64,000 nucleotides of DNA. Origin: Saccopteryx bilineata (lineage: Eukaryota; Chordata; Mammalia; Chiroptera; Emballonuridae). The notes under the pieces were generated by a model, which saw only the letters and a program-made list of their open reading frames with translations, was not told where the DNA came from and searched no databases. The stretch lies in the NCBI RefSeq assembly GCF_036850765.1, contig NC_089492.1, forward strand, positions 67,952,982 to 68,016,981, read 5' to 3'. Positions 1 through 10,239 of the stretch are shown piece by piece (position 1 is the first letter of the stretch; each line of letters opens with the position of its first letter). The position numbers were made by a program, and so were the translations under genes.

Positions 1-1380
1 TTTTTTAGGAGTCATGTGTAAGTAGGACGAGGAAACACTGTAGCACTGGGGGAGTTTGCACCAATTGTACATTGTATTCCACAGGTCACACCGCAGAGGA
101 CAGTTCTGAAAGCCAAAGCCCGAGCTTCCTGCTGATGGGAGCAATGTAACCAAGTCCCAAGGTCCTGCGCTGTCATCACAGTTTTGGGCTGATAATAAGC
201 ATAATCTCTATTCAGTTACTTTCATTTAGCATTCACTGTGTACCAAGAAATTCACAGATATAACTTAATCATCAAAAACAGGCTATGAGAGGCAGTGCAG
301 AGAAGCAAATGGTCAGTGTCCATGTCCTAGCCCCACCACTTGGTGGGATTTTAACCAGCTGCTCTCATGCCTTCATGACCGCGGCTGTGAAGTGGGGGTG
401 ATCAGCAACATCTCTGGCACACGGCTGTTGAGCGGGTTAGCAAATGGCAGAGCTGGGATCCACACACAGGCTGTGCATGCCTACTCTTAACTGAAATGTT
501 ATGGCAAAGGGTCTCTCATCAACTAAGCCATTCTTCTGCTAATGGCGCAGTCACACGTCAGGCAGGCGAAGCAGCAAGACCTGGACTATGTTGCTTCCAT
601 GCTTGACCCTCCCCTCACCTAAACATCACTTACACAGAGTGCGTGAGCACCCACGTGCAGGCTGCAATAGGCCTAGCTCAGCGCTCTGAGGAGCACTAGG
701 ACTTCCACTCTCAAGAAGAAAACAAGGTGACAGGGAGATAAATTAGTATACAGGAAAAATAAGTAAAAGTAGGTGAAGGAGTCACACAGTGGCATGCCCT
801 GCTCTGCACTGTGACATGCAGGAAGGACACTCTGCCGTTGGGCCCGAGGAAGGCGCATGAGCTAGTGCGGAGGGCAGGGGGCCAGGCACCACTGGGCATC
901 AAAGCACAGGGGACAAAGCACAAGCCTGGTCGCCAGACCTTCTTAGACGACATCCTACAAACACCCATTTTCTGTTTTGGGATCCCAATTCCCAGGGTTT
1001 CAATCATGAGCATGTAAGAAAAAACATTACTCATCTCATCTAAGAAAGTTTTCAATGGCAACAGACACTTTTCACCCTGGAAGCAGCCTTCACAAAATGC
1101 CTGAATAGTAGGTGTATGTGATAAGTTTGCTGATGAAAGTAGCTACTAACCCCCCAAAGTCTAACCATGCACATTAAAAAGTATACTACTATCAGAAAGA
1201 TCAGAAAGCTTTTCAGTAAACAATTAAAATAAGTGTCTGTTTTACTTAAGTCATATGTACTCATTTTGGCATCTAACATGAGCATTAGCATCGTCTACCT
1301 TTAAATTCCTCCAAATACAGATACGGCTAATTGTAACTTTGCATGAAGGGACGGCACTGACTTCTGTCCACAAGGGGCCA
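1..1380. other. Unique non-coding sequence, no gene seen
   Basis: Mixed-composition sequence without a recognisable repeat or exon. The longest open frames (116 codons on the minus strand at 711-1061 and 68 codons on the plus strand at 811-1017) overlap on opposite strands and show no domain, repeat structure or conserved motif. I treat them as chance. It could be intronic or intergenic. Confidence 0.5.
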
Positions 1381-1390
1381 GAAGGCCGTG

Positions 1391-1467
1391 CGGAGTGGGG
1401 CGCGGAACGCGGAGTGGGGCGCGGAACGCGGAGTGGGGCGCGGAACGCGGAGTGGGGCGCGGAGTGG
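1391..1467. repeat. GC-rich 19-bp minisatellite
   Basis: About four head-to-tail copies of a 19-base unit (CGGAGTGGGGCGCGGAACG) at 1391, 1410, 1429 and 1448, the last one partial. The copies are almost identical and carry several intact CpGs, in sharp contrast to the AT-rich surroundings. Frames on both strands stay open through it only because 19-bp units cycle the frame without producing stops. I do not read it as coding. Confidence 0.9.
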
Positions 1468-1469
1468 TC

Positions 1470-2230
1470 GCTCTCAGGTCCACGTGTGGCAACCATCTCA
1501 GCAACCACTGTATTTGTTGCTTTAAAACATCATTTCTTTCCTTTTGAAGTGCCAAATTTTCCCTTTTCTTATTATTTGATGGTACCTTAAATAAAATTCC
1601 TCAAACTAAAAATTTCAACTTTATAGACATGCGGTGCATCTTTATTTTTCTGTGTCTGCTCCATGTGTCCCTTTCTGAGCAATTTCCATGGGCTGTGTAT
1701 GCCCAGTCCATGTTGCCAACCTACCTTTAAAATCACCAAAGGGATAAAAGGAGGGAGCAGTTTGTAGTAATTGGCCAGGGACAGGAGGACACACCCTGCC
1801 AGCCACAGCCACCAGGCAGAGGATGTCCCCAATCTCTGCTCTGCAACCAAGGTGAAAAAAAAACGAGACTCTCAGGTAGAGTGAAAGGCGAGGGAGTGAA
1901 CCCAGAGCTGGAGCGCAAGGTGGTGACAGGTGGCGGCTGGCGCCTGCACTGTGCCCTGCCTGCCACAGGGCCAGGAGTGGACATAATCCTGGAGCAGAAT
2001 TTATGCCCTGCTCTTTAGTGGATGAGCCAAATAAATAACGGTGAACCTCATTAACGAGGCGGTCAAACAGAACTGCGCGGTTCTAATCGGGATGACTCTG
2101 ACTGATCCTCTTCACGCCCAATGCGAGCTCGGCTGGCAGCCACGGTCGTATTTCACACAGGAACGTGCGGTTGGGGGCGAGGAGAGTTAATTTTTTCACA
2201 CTCAAGTGACACAGATAAAAACCAAGGTAG
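1470..2230. other. Unique non-coding sequence
   Basis: No repeat family or gene was recognised. The open frames on the minus strand at 1587-1850 and 1733-1984 overlap each other and have no domain. Confidence 0.45.
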
Positions 2231-2232
2231 AC

Positions 2233-2270
2233 AGATAGAAGGATATATTAGATAGATAGGTAGATAGATC
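2233..2270. repeat. Imperfect GATA microsatellite
   Basis: A short run of GATA and GGTA tetranucleotides interrupted by single-base changes, which suggests an old, no longer pure tract. Confidence 0.8.
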
Positions 2271-5200
2271 TATGACTTCTAGTGTGCCCATACACATAGA
2301 AAATCATCTAAAATAAAAGAAACTGTATGGATGGGTGAATTTTAATGCATTTTTGTAGATCAAAGTGAAATAATTTCCAATGAAAAGGTAGGAGATAAAA
2401 AACATTGAAGGATGGCACTGAAGGTTTAGAAACATTTTTTGTAAGCAGACCTAAACTAAGAATGCATAAAATTTCTGCATGTTTTCAACATTCACAGGAA
2501 ATTAAAATTCTTGAGCGTTTCACTCAATTCTGAAACTGTTCAATGTAAATCAGAAAAACTGAAAATGACACCAGTTAACTCTTGGGTGGTAACTGATGGT
2601 AATTACGGTCATTGAGAACTGTTTCTCCCAGATGTTGGGGGGTTGTGAAAGGACAGGACTGGAAAATAAGTTTCAATTTGTCCTTTCTTATTATCTACAA
2701 CAAAACAATAGTTCCCCTTTTACTGTGTGACAACTCGTTCTGGCCTCCCTTACATCCTCTGATAGCAATGTGTATAAACCAGACCTTAAAAAGTTACTGC
2801 ACAAGAATAACACTGTTTTCTAAAGTAACACTATTCTGGGAGGCTGAACAATGCCAGTTAAATCCTTAGCATGATAGAAAATGAAAATAAAAATTTAAAC
2901 CTCAACACAATTAAAAATATATACTATTCTTGCATGAAATACACCAATGTAACTTCTAAGCTAATGAAGCCTCTGCTCACAATATAGCCTCATACCATTA
3001 AAGCTGGTTAATCCTCCAGAATTGATGCAAATGATAATGTGCACATTATCTCTTATCAGTGCTGGCCATCTTCCAAACAAGGCCTATAAACCTGTCAGAT
3101 TTATCCGATGCTGAACAAATTCAGTGAAAGAATAAATAAGGATAATACTGTTGCTGAAATGCAAACATAGTAATGGTCACAGATCTTGATCGTTAGTTCC
3201 AAGAAATATTTTTACAAAGTCAGGCACTCTCTGAAATTCCTTACTCTGAGATGAAATTTATAATGAAATGACAAAGGGCTGTTGAAACAACTTCTCTTAT
3301 CAACACTTGCCAGCGGAGGAGCTGCCTGGTAGATCAACAGGTTCTTGATGTGAGGACCAGAAAGGCCCCTCCAGCTTCCAAGGCCTCTGGGGTCTCACTG
3401 CTCGCTCTTTACAAGGGATGGCACATGGCATTGCAGTGTCATCTGTAGTCTGATTCTTCAAACTTTGCAAGACTAAGAAATGTTCAAGTGATACTAAGTG
3501 TTCATAAATCTTCATTTCGACTTTCCCATTTCTCTTCCATTAAATTCATTATAAAAGGATCCTTTTTCAGAGCCTGCGTGGCTCAGAAGTCCACCTCCAC
3601 AGTTAAAGACGCATTCCCCTAGCTCTTTATCAGTAGTGAAAACATTTGTTCCTTCTAAATTTGAAACAGTTCCCTTTTCAAAGTATACTGTGTTGCAGAA
3701 GGGATCCTTTATGCTACAAAAGCAAAATTTCGGGGCCAGACCCTGATAAGTATAAGAAAATGGTAGTGTCTACTGCTTACATGAAAGTGCTTTTAGGATA
3801 CAGAAGCCTGAGAAAGGTAGAAAGCAGAGTGGGCCAACCTTGAAAGTCAGTAACATGATATAGCACAGACATCAAATCAATAGGGGAGGAAATCAACTCT
3901 TCCTCAACACTGTCAACTGGACAAAATTACCCAGCAAACGTTATTTTGGTAAAAGTTAAAATAAATTTTCTCTGCAGTAAATATGCAGATTATGCAAGAA
4001 TATATTGATGAATACAAACAAGCAAACCAAGCAGCATCCCACGTGCAAATACAACATAAGTAGACCTATGAGGACTTACTCAAGGCTGGGATGAAAGCAC
4101 ACAGAAAAGTCAGTTTCTTACCACTTGCAAAACAAGGGATGCCATTTCACAGTGATAGAAGATGCTACACGATATTTCAAAAATAAATTTTAGCTAATAA
4201 AATAGTATATTAATACCCCCTGAGTATTACTGTTACTAGATAATAAGACCACTTTTAACTTCATCTTCACAGAACACTAGATTGCTTCTTGCTTTTCATA
4301 CAATAAGTTTAATTTACCTCACATATTAGAGCCTGTATTTACAGATGCAGACTCATAATAAAACTGCACATGGATTCAAATAGTGACTGCAGTTGCAAAG
4401 TTTTAGAAGACTCACTTCATGTAAATCCAGAATAAAAGGCATCTTATTTGGAAACCTCAGTTTAATTTCACAACTTCTGAGCTACTTATTGCACACTTGA
4501 CTTTTTATTATTATTATTATTAATGGCAATAAGCAACCACACACTACTATTATTAGAATATGATTTTTCAATAATACCTCACCAACAGCTTACAGCTGGA
4601 TAGCGGATTAAAGAAAACAACATCCTACAGCTATAACCACTCCTGCTCCAAGGAAAATGGCTTTGGCACCTACCTTCTCTTAGGCTTTTTCTTACTCACC
4701 GGAGAAGTAATAACAATGTATAAACAAATATTTAACCTAAAAATTCCTTCATTTTCAATATGTGCCATTCAAAGATTTATTTTTGTATAATGGCCTTAAA
4801 GTGGTGTGTTAGACAGTGACTCGAAGACATATTCCATTTTCTGACTGAAAGCCAATAATACTCATGAATTTTTTAGCTGGAAGACACTTCAAGATGCCAC
4901 CGGGAAGACTGTAATAAACACATTAGGCTGCAAATGGGCAGCAGTCGCTCTGGAACACATGCTGCAATAATCAAATAAATGCTAAATTCATGCTCACCAG
5001 CTACACAAATATTTTGCTGTAACATTTCCATCACCTACATCTCTCTTAAAGAAGGAAAAATCCTCTCAAGTCTTCCCCCAGCAAAATTCAGTGCAGAATA
5101 CGTAAGTAGTGGAGAGCTGATGCAAACTAACATTACCAACGGGGGATGAAGGGGGCTATGTCTAGTCTGACATCAGGGCCACAAGACACTTCTACTTTGT

Positions 5201-5800
5201 CAATTCTCATAGGTCCTGTTTCTTAATATAGCCACTTACTGGGCTGCCGTATACCTGGTGACGTCAGCACTGCTAGGACGGCCAGGAATAGCAAGCCCAG
5301 GTTTTAACAAGGCCTCAAATGAGAAAACATCCAGGGAAGAAGCGGCATTCCTGGCATAATGTAAGCATTTCCCTCCCTGTCAAGCTGTCAAGCCAAGCGT
5401 ACTCAGTCTCTATTTAATATTCGAAAAACCAGTCTGCACCGATGGCTCAGTATTCTGGGAAGAAATCATTAAACTAGGAACTACAATGTAGGGCTTGTGT
5501 TAGAGATCCATAACTTGTCTAGATTAAACCTCAATTATCTTTCGTTATTGTAAACCCATTTTAAATTCTTTTTTGGAGATTAAAGAAACCTTTCTAATCT
5601 ATGAGGAAAACTTCCTGAAATGGCAAAGGCAAGACAGGCTGTATCTGCATAAAAGTATTTTTATTATTTCAATTGTAAAAACTTTTTAAATAAATCAGTG
5701 AGCATCCTCTCCCATATGACTGCTGTTTGCCTTTTCTGGCTAACACTGAGTACTGTACTTACTTTGCATATAGCACTTTATTTTCTTAAAAACCCACATT
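2271..5800. other. Long AT-rich unique stretch
   Basis: About 3.5 kb in which I recognise no gene or clear young repeat. It holds a short ATT repeat near 4507-4523. The small frames at 2612-2869, 3300-3515 (minus) and 3646-3843 have no domains. Old, diverged repeats may be hidden here and would need a profile search. Confidence 0.5.
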
Positions 5801-5828
5801 TTAATGTTTTTATATGTGCATGTGTGTA

Positions 5829-5843
5829 GACACACACACACAG

Positions 5844-5873
<30 letters not shown>
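5829..5873. repeat. CA dinucleotide microsatellite
   Basis: A CA/GACA run ending in about 13 pure CA units. The small frame across it at 5804-5995 encodes a Thr-His repeat from the CA tract and is an artefact. Confidence 0.95.
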
Positions 5874-5875
<2 letters not shown>

Positions 5876-5884
5876 AGAGATGAT

Positions 5885-6150
5885 TTAACCTCTCTGGATC
5901 TATTTCCACAAGTAATTTGCCCAAGTCACACAGATAAAAAAAGGATAGATCAGGAGTCAAACCCAGATGTAATTATAATAATTATCATTTATTGAGTGCT
6001 AACCATCTTGGCAGGCATTCTCTATGTATTTTACATATATTAACTCCTTTAGTTCCTATAACAACCTAGAATTCTCACCATTTTCAAATGAGGAACTGAG
6101 GTACAGGAGCAGGAGAAAGTAGCTAGACTGAGGCCACACAGGAAATTTGG
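5885..6150 (-). repeat. MIR SINE fragments
   Basis: The stretch from about 5985 (TTATTGAGTGCTAACCAT) through a run resembling the MIR core, ending with a GAGGAACTGAGGTACAGGAG block and an ACACAGGAAATTTGGGAG block, follows the minus-strand order of MIR. A second piece at about 5885-5965 repeats the end portion (GTCACACAG, GAGTCAAACCCAGAT). This is an old, fossil, mammal-wide tRNA-derived SINE. Confidence 0.75.
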
Positions 6151-6224
6151 GAGTGCACAGAGAATCCAATCAGTTCCTTACTCTTACCCACTTCAAGATA
6201 AGCACTGAGGAGACTGTACCTTTT

Positions 6225-6420
6225 TAAAATTATTGTTTAAATATACTTAGTATACAAGATTATATTAGTTGCAGGTGTCCAATATAGCGACTCAACATTT
6301 ATATACCTTACAATGTGATAACCACACTGTCTAGTGATCACCTGTCACTGTGCAAACTTACCAAAATATTAACTATATTCCCCTTCAGAGGTTCCTATAC
6401 TTTTAACATTTTCATTGAGG
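6225..6420 (-). repeat. L1 3'-region fragment, antisense
   Basis: The segment containing TTGCAGGTGTCCAATATAG, CAATGTGATAACCACACTG and AACTATATTCCCCTTC resembles the antisense of the L1MA/L1MB-type 3' untranslated region. It has no coding content. The assignment rests on word-level recognition. Confidence 0.6.
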
Positions 6421-6594
6421 AGAGAAACATAAACTTAGGTATATTATATAAAGCCGCTTATTTTAATTTATTTTGATAAACAATGGATACATTAATTTGA
6501 AAGTACTTTCCTTTTTGCTGAAAATGTATAAGTATCAATGTAAAATACAAAATATTTTTCTGTAAAATGTACATACTTTAGAATCATTCATCTA

Positions 6595-6745
6595 TCCAAT
6601 CAATAAACAATGTGCCAGGCACTGTTGCAGACACTGGAGGTAAAGCCATGAATAAAAGATACAAACCCCTGTACTCTGGAAGCTCACATTCTAGTGCAGA
6701 CAGGAATTCATGCCTCAGATTATAAACAATTATTTCCTGAAGACA
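6595..6745 (-). repeat. L2 LINE 3'-end fragment
   Basis: The phrases TGCCAGGCACTGTTGCAGAC, CATGAATAAAAGATAC and AAGCTCACATTCTAGTG occur in the order typical of antisense L2 3' ends. It is short and diverged. Confidence 0.65.
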
Positions 6746-6794
6746 AATACACTAATACTCTTAACAGTAAATTTATTATGAAGTTATTGAAATA

Positions 6795-7150
6795 CAGGGG
6801 GTCCTTGGGTTACGCTACAGTTCCATTCCTACAACTGTGACATAACCCGAATTTTGGTATAAGTTGAAACACACCCTAGCCTAACAGAAACGGAACACTT
6901 GTGCTTTTAACAGTCCATAATGGGATAGGTAAGCATATGGGGGGGGGACGCCAACTCCCTCCCTCACAGGCCACGTTACTGTGCATTCTTCTGCCATTTG
7001 CCAACTAGTTCACCCACGTAGTCCATAAGTATGACACTAATGGCATAAGCTGAAACACTCATGTCTCAATTTTTTAAAGTTTTTATGGGAGTGAGTGTGG
7101 TAAACTTGAAATGTCATATATTGAGACTGTCATAACCCGAGGATGCCCTG
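6795..7150. mobile_element. Tigger-type MITE, 356 bp, TA-flanked
   Basis: The left end begins CAGGGGGTCCTTGGGTTACG, and the right end is its imperfect inverse, finishing AACCCGAGGATGCCCTG. TA lies immediately outside both ends (6793-6794 and 7151-7152), the target duplication of the Tc1/mariner/pogo superfamily. CAG...CTG ends and internal inverted copies of a TAACCCGA-like word fit a non-autonomous Tigger (pogo group) element. It has no transposase coding. A G run near 6941-6948 lies inside. Confidence 0.8.
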
Positions 7151-7220
7151 TAACAAAATCAGCCAGAAATTTCTCGAGTGTACCAGGATGCTGAATTTCA
7201 CTCAAAATAGTAAAAGCCTC

Positions 7221-7610
7221 GGCCCTGGCCGGTTGGCTCAGTGGTAGAGCGTCGGCCTGGCGTGCAGAAGTCCTGGGTTCGATTCCCGGCCAGGGCAAAC
7301 AGGAGAAGCGCCCATCTGCTTCTCCACTCCTCCCCCTCTCCTTCCTCTCTCTCTCTTCCCCTCCTGCAGCCTAGGCTCCACTGGAGCAAAGATGGCCCTG
7401 GGGATGGCTCCTTGGCCTCTGCCCCAGGCGCTGGAGTGGCTCTGGTCGCAACAGAGCGACGCCCAGGAGGGGCAGAGCATCGCCCCCTGGTGGGCAGAGC
7501 GTTGCCCCTGGTGGGCGTGCCGGGTGGCTCCCGGTCGGGCGCATGCAGGAGTCTGTCTGACTGTCTCTCCCCGTTTCCGGCTTCAGAAAAATACAGAAAA
7601 AAAAAAAAAA
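7221..7610 (+). mobile_element. Bat tRNA-derived SINE, class A, full length
   Basis: It begins GGCCCTGGCCGGTTGGCTCA and has a tRNA-like head: acceptor arms GCCCTGG/CCAGGGC, an A box in TGGCTCAGTGG and a B box in GGGTTCGATTC. Next come a CT-rich section, a tRNA-unrelated body with GGGCAGAGC units, and an A-rich tail. The target duplication TAGTAAAAGCCTC is perfect (7208-7220 and 7611-7623). Such elements are transcribed by RNA polymerase III and mobilised by LINE machinery; this is known of the class, not seen here. Many CpGs remain, which suggests a fairly recent insertion. Confidence 0.93.
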
Positions 7611-7900
7611 TAGTAAAAGCCTCTTTTACTATAGAATCAGAAATAGTAATTGGCTAATTTCAAAAGTCAGTTATTAAGAGCAATTCCAGAAAATAATAAT
7701 TTACTTTAATTGTTTCTTTCAACTTTAAACATAAAAATAAACATTTAAGTATCAGTCTCCACTGGAATTTCATATTGTCTTTCTTGCATAAATCTTATCT
7801 ATCGTTGAGGCATTATCTCCTATTGTCAATTTTTATTTAAGATAGAGCCAAAACTTACAGACGTTCTTCTAAGAGCTTATGAGGTACGGATTTTTATTTA

Positions 7901-8460
7901 TTAGGTCTAGCGGAAAGTTCTGTCCGTTTTTGGAATAAAACAAAATACAAATTTTTCTTACCGTCAATAAACTTTATTAAATAATATAATTGCCATTATT
8001 ATTAATGATTTCTTGCCAGCATGAGGGCAATTTGTATATCCCATTTTTGAAAAATGTTTTATCTTCTGATGTGAAAAATTGAACCAGTGCTTGTTTGATA
8101 TCTTCTTCATTTTTGAATTTTTTGCCCTTCAAAAAATTTTGTAAGGACAAAAACAAGTGATAGTCGGAGGGTGCTAAGTCCGGGGAATATGGGTGGATGC
8201 GACAAACATGCTTCTGTAGCATTTCTTCCTTGTTCAAATTCCTAAAAATTACAGTGGCGTAAATGAACTTTATCAGTAGCCATGGGTACACTATCACTTC
8301 ACACATAAGACTAATGTGAATCAACTTTGTTTTAGTTAATTTGCTACATCAGTATGTATACATTAAGTGATAAAAACAGAGAGGCACACATGCGCCAAAT
8401 AAACATGTGCTTACGTGTCGAAACTTGTGATAGAAATGGACAGAACTTTCCACTACCTAA
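7901..8460 (-). mobile_element. Internally deleted mariner element
   Basis: Terminal inverted repeats start TTAGGTCTAGCGGAAAGTTC on the left and, read inward from the right, TTAGGTAGTGGAAAGTTC. TA lies directly outside each end (7899-7900, 8461-8462). At 560 bp it is less than half the roughly 1.3 kb of an intact mariner. It reads on the minus strand and retains only the transposase C-terminus. A SINE begins about 8 bp beyond the right end. Confidence 0.93.
7977..8324 (-). pseudogene. Mariner transposase C-terminal remnant
   Basis: A 115-codon frame without internal stops. Around residues 44-57 it carries YSPDLAPSDYHLF, the mariner signature around the third catalytic aspartate of the D,D34D triad, followed by a Lys-rich stretch and a KLPSCWQEIINNNGNYI-like tail. 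The N-terminal helix-turn-helix domains and the first two catalytic aspartates are missing, removed by the internal deletion. The first 35 or so residues probably come from leader or non-coding sequence. It cannot encode an active transposase. Confidence 0.88.
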
Positions 8461-8468
8461 TATTTATT

Positions 8469-8808
8469 TTTTGTGTGTGACAGAGACAGAGAGAGAGAGA
8501 GATAGATAGGGACAGACAAGCAGAAAGGGAGAGAGATGAGAAGCATCAATTCTTTGTTGCATCTCCTTAGTTGTTCATTGATTGCTTTCTCATATGTGCC
8601 TTAAGAGGGGGGGGCTACACCAGAGCGAGTGGCCCCTTGCTCAAGCCAGTGACCATGGGGTCATGTCTAAGATCCCACACTCAAGCCAGCAACCCTTCAC
8701 TCAAGCTGGTGAGCCTGTACTCAAGCCGGTGACCTTGGGGTTTTGAACCTGGGTCCTCTGCATCCCAGTCCAATGCTCTATCCACTGCGCCACCCCACCT
8801 GGTCAGGC
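8469..8808 (-). mobile_element. Bat SINE, class B
   Basis: On the minus strand it reads CCTGACCAGGTGGGGTGGCGCAG, then repeated GCTTGAGT-type units, CAAGGCACATATGAG..., GAAGCATCAATT and a CT/GA-rich end. The tRNA-like head is at 8808, and the 3' end with the GAGA run lies near 8475-8540. No convincing target duplication was found, in part because the mariner end adjoins it. Confidence 0.85.
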
Positions 8809-8809
8809 A

Positions 8810-9230
8810 ATTTTTTCCCAGTCGTAGACAGATGTGCTGCATATACCTATCTGGCAGCAATTTGTGTCCACCTGACTGAGTTTTTCAAAGCATTCACTTC
8901 GGCTTTTATAGAAATGTATGTCTTTTGAAACTCATACTCAATCAGTTATATAACACTTAATTAGATTATGCAATTATAACAACAAATATAATTGGCATAA
9001 ACCAGTTTGGACAGGAAGTTGTCTCTTAGGAAGCATGCGATGCCCCTGTGGGGGCAGAAGTGTGGGGTGCTCTGCCGTGGCCCACCAGCCAGGGGCGGCA
9101 CTGGTAAGCAGCACTGCCAAGGCTGTGACTGACGGGGGAATGCTAGCAGGTGGCTAGTCCAGCCTAACAGCCTGCACGTCTGGTTAAGAAGAAATGCAGA
9201 ATTTACATAAAGCTAACCTGAACGCAGAGG
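8810..9230. other. Unique non-coding stretch
   Basis: No gene or repeat was identified. Near 9040-9160 there is a GC-richer patch without an open frame of note. Confidence 0.45.
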
Positions 9231-9234
9231 TCAT

Positions 9235-9545
9235 TCATCATTCAACAAATATTAAATATCTTTCAGGTGCCGTGCACAGTTCTAGGGACAGAGGGATACA
9301 GCAATGAACAAAAAACAGAGGAACTCTTTCGTCTATGACTCTTATATTCTAAAGAGGAGGGAGGGAAAGGAGAAACAGTGAAACAAACATTTACTATATC
9401 ACATAGTGATGAGTGCTATAAAGAAAAATAAGGTCAGGGTAGGATAGAGTACAAGGTAAATGGAAGTGAAGGTGCTATTTTAAATAGGTGATCAGGAAAA
9501 TTCTTTCTTGATAGAGTGACACCTGAGCAGAGACCTTTCTAACAG
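9235..9545 (-). repeat. L2 LINE 3' end, antisense
   Basis: The order of words ATTCAACAAATATTAAATAT, GTGCACAGTTCTAGGGACAG, ATACAGCAATGAACAAAA, TAGTGATGAGTGCTATAAAG, ATTTTAAATAGGTGATCAGG and GTGACACCTGAGCAGAGACC follows an antisense L2 3' region. Confidence 0.8.
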
Positions 9546-9990
9546 AACTCTCAGGATTCATAATAGAATTTCTTTATTATGCAACCATTAAAATAAAATT
9601 CATGACAAGCTATACAATGTGTGGCCAAGAGCACATCCTCTGTGTCAACTCTGGTTTGGAATCTCAGGAATACCACATAGTAGTTATGTCATAATTATGT
9701 TAACTTTGAACCTAAGTTTCTCTGTTTGTAAAACTACACATAATAATCCCTACCTTTCTAAGTCTGTTGAGAGCACAAAATGTAAGGGGCACGAACAGAC
9801 TGGCACCTACACAGTGCTTATTCAATAAATGTCAGATGTTATTGCAGATTGAGTTTAATAGCATGTAAATGTTTGTGAAATAATGTAAGCTGATGGTGAA
9901 TGCAGTTGAAGAGAAAAATTAATTTATAGGAAAAAGTTAAAAGAAAATTCACCCAAACATCATCAGTCAGTTAGATTTGTTCTGATGGGC
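9546..9990. other. Unique AT-rich stretch
   Basis: No gene is seen. Parts near 9690-9830 (AACCTAAGTTTCTCTGTTTG, TTATTCAATAAATGTCAG) resemble a MIR-like fragment but are too diverged to call firmly. Confidence 0.4.
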
Positions 9991-9995
9991 ACTAT

Positions 9996-10235
9996 GGAAG
10001 GAAGGAAGGAAGGAAGGAAGGAAGGAAGGAAGGAAGGAAGGGAGGGAGGGAGGGAGGGAGGGAGGGAGGGAGTGAGGGAGGGAGGGAGGGAAAGGAAAGG
10101 AAAGGAGAGAGAGGGGGAGAGGGAGGGAGGGAGGGAAGGAAGGAGAGGGGGAGAGGGGAGGAGGGAGGGGGAGAGGAGAGAAAGAAGGAAGAAGGAAGGG
10201 AGAGAGAGAGAGGAAAAGGGGAGGGGGGAAGAAGG
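9996..10235. repeat. 240-bp polypurine GGAA/GGGA repeat
   Basis: The plus strand is purine for about 240 bases with a single T at about 10073. It starts as pure GGAA, passes to GGGA, and then to mixed GAGAGG/GAAGG units. Frames are open in both directions simply because the repeat lacks stops. Its mirror-symmetric parts could form triplex DNA, which is inference. Confidence 0.97.
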
Positions 10236-10239
10236 CTTG

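Noticed and set aside
1391..1467. Direct repeats considered as a CRISPR array
   Set aside because: The units are contiguous with no unique spacers, and the rest of the window is vertebrate DNA.
1251..1590. Overlapping frames on both strands across the 19-bp minisatellite
   Set aside because: The 19-bp unit rotates the frame, and openness is explained by GC-rich composition.
7221..7296. tRNA-like cloverleaf with good A and B boxes (also at each class A head)
   Set aside because: It is the tRNA-derived head of a SINE, followed by body, A tail and target duplications. It should not be annotated as a tRNA gene.
7977..8324. Mariner-derived frame as a domesticated gene
   Set aside because: It lies inside both terminal repeats, lacks two catalytic residues and the DNA-binding domain, and has no sign of its own promoter or exons.
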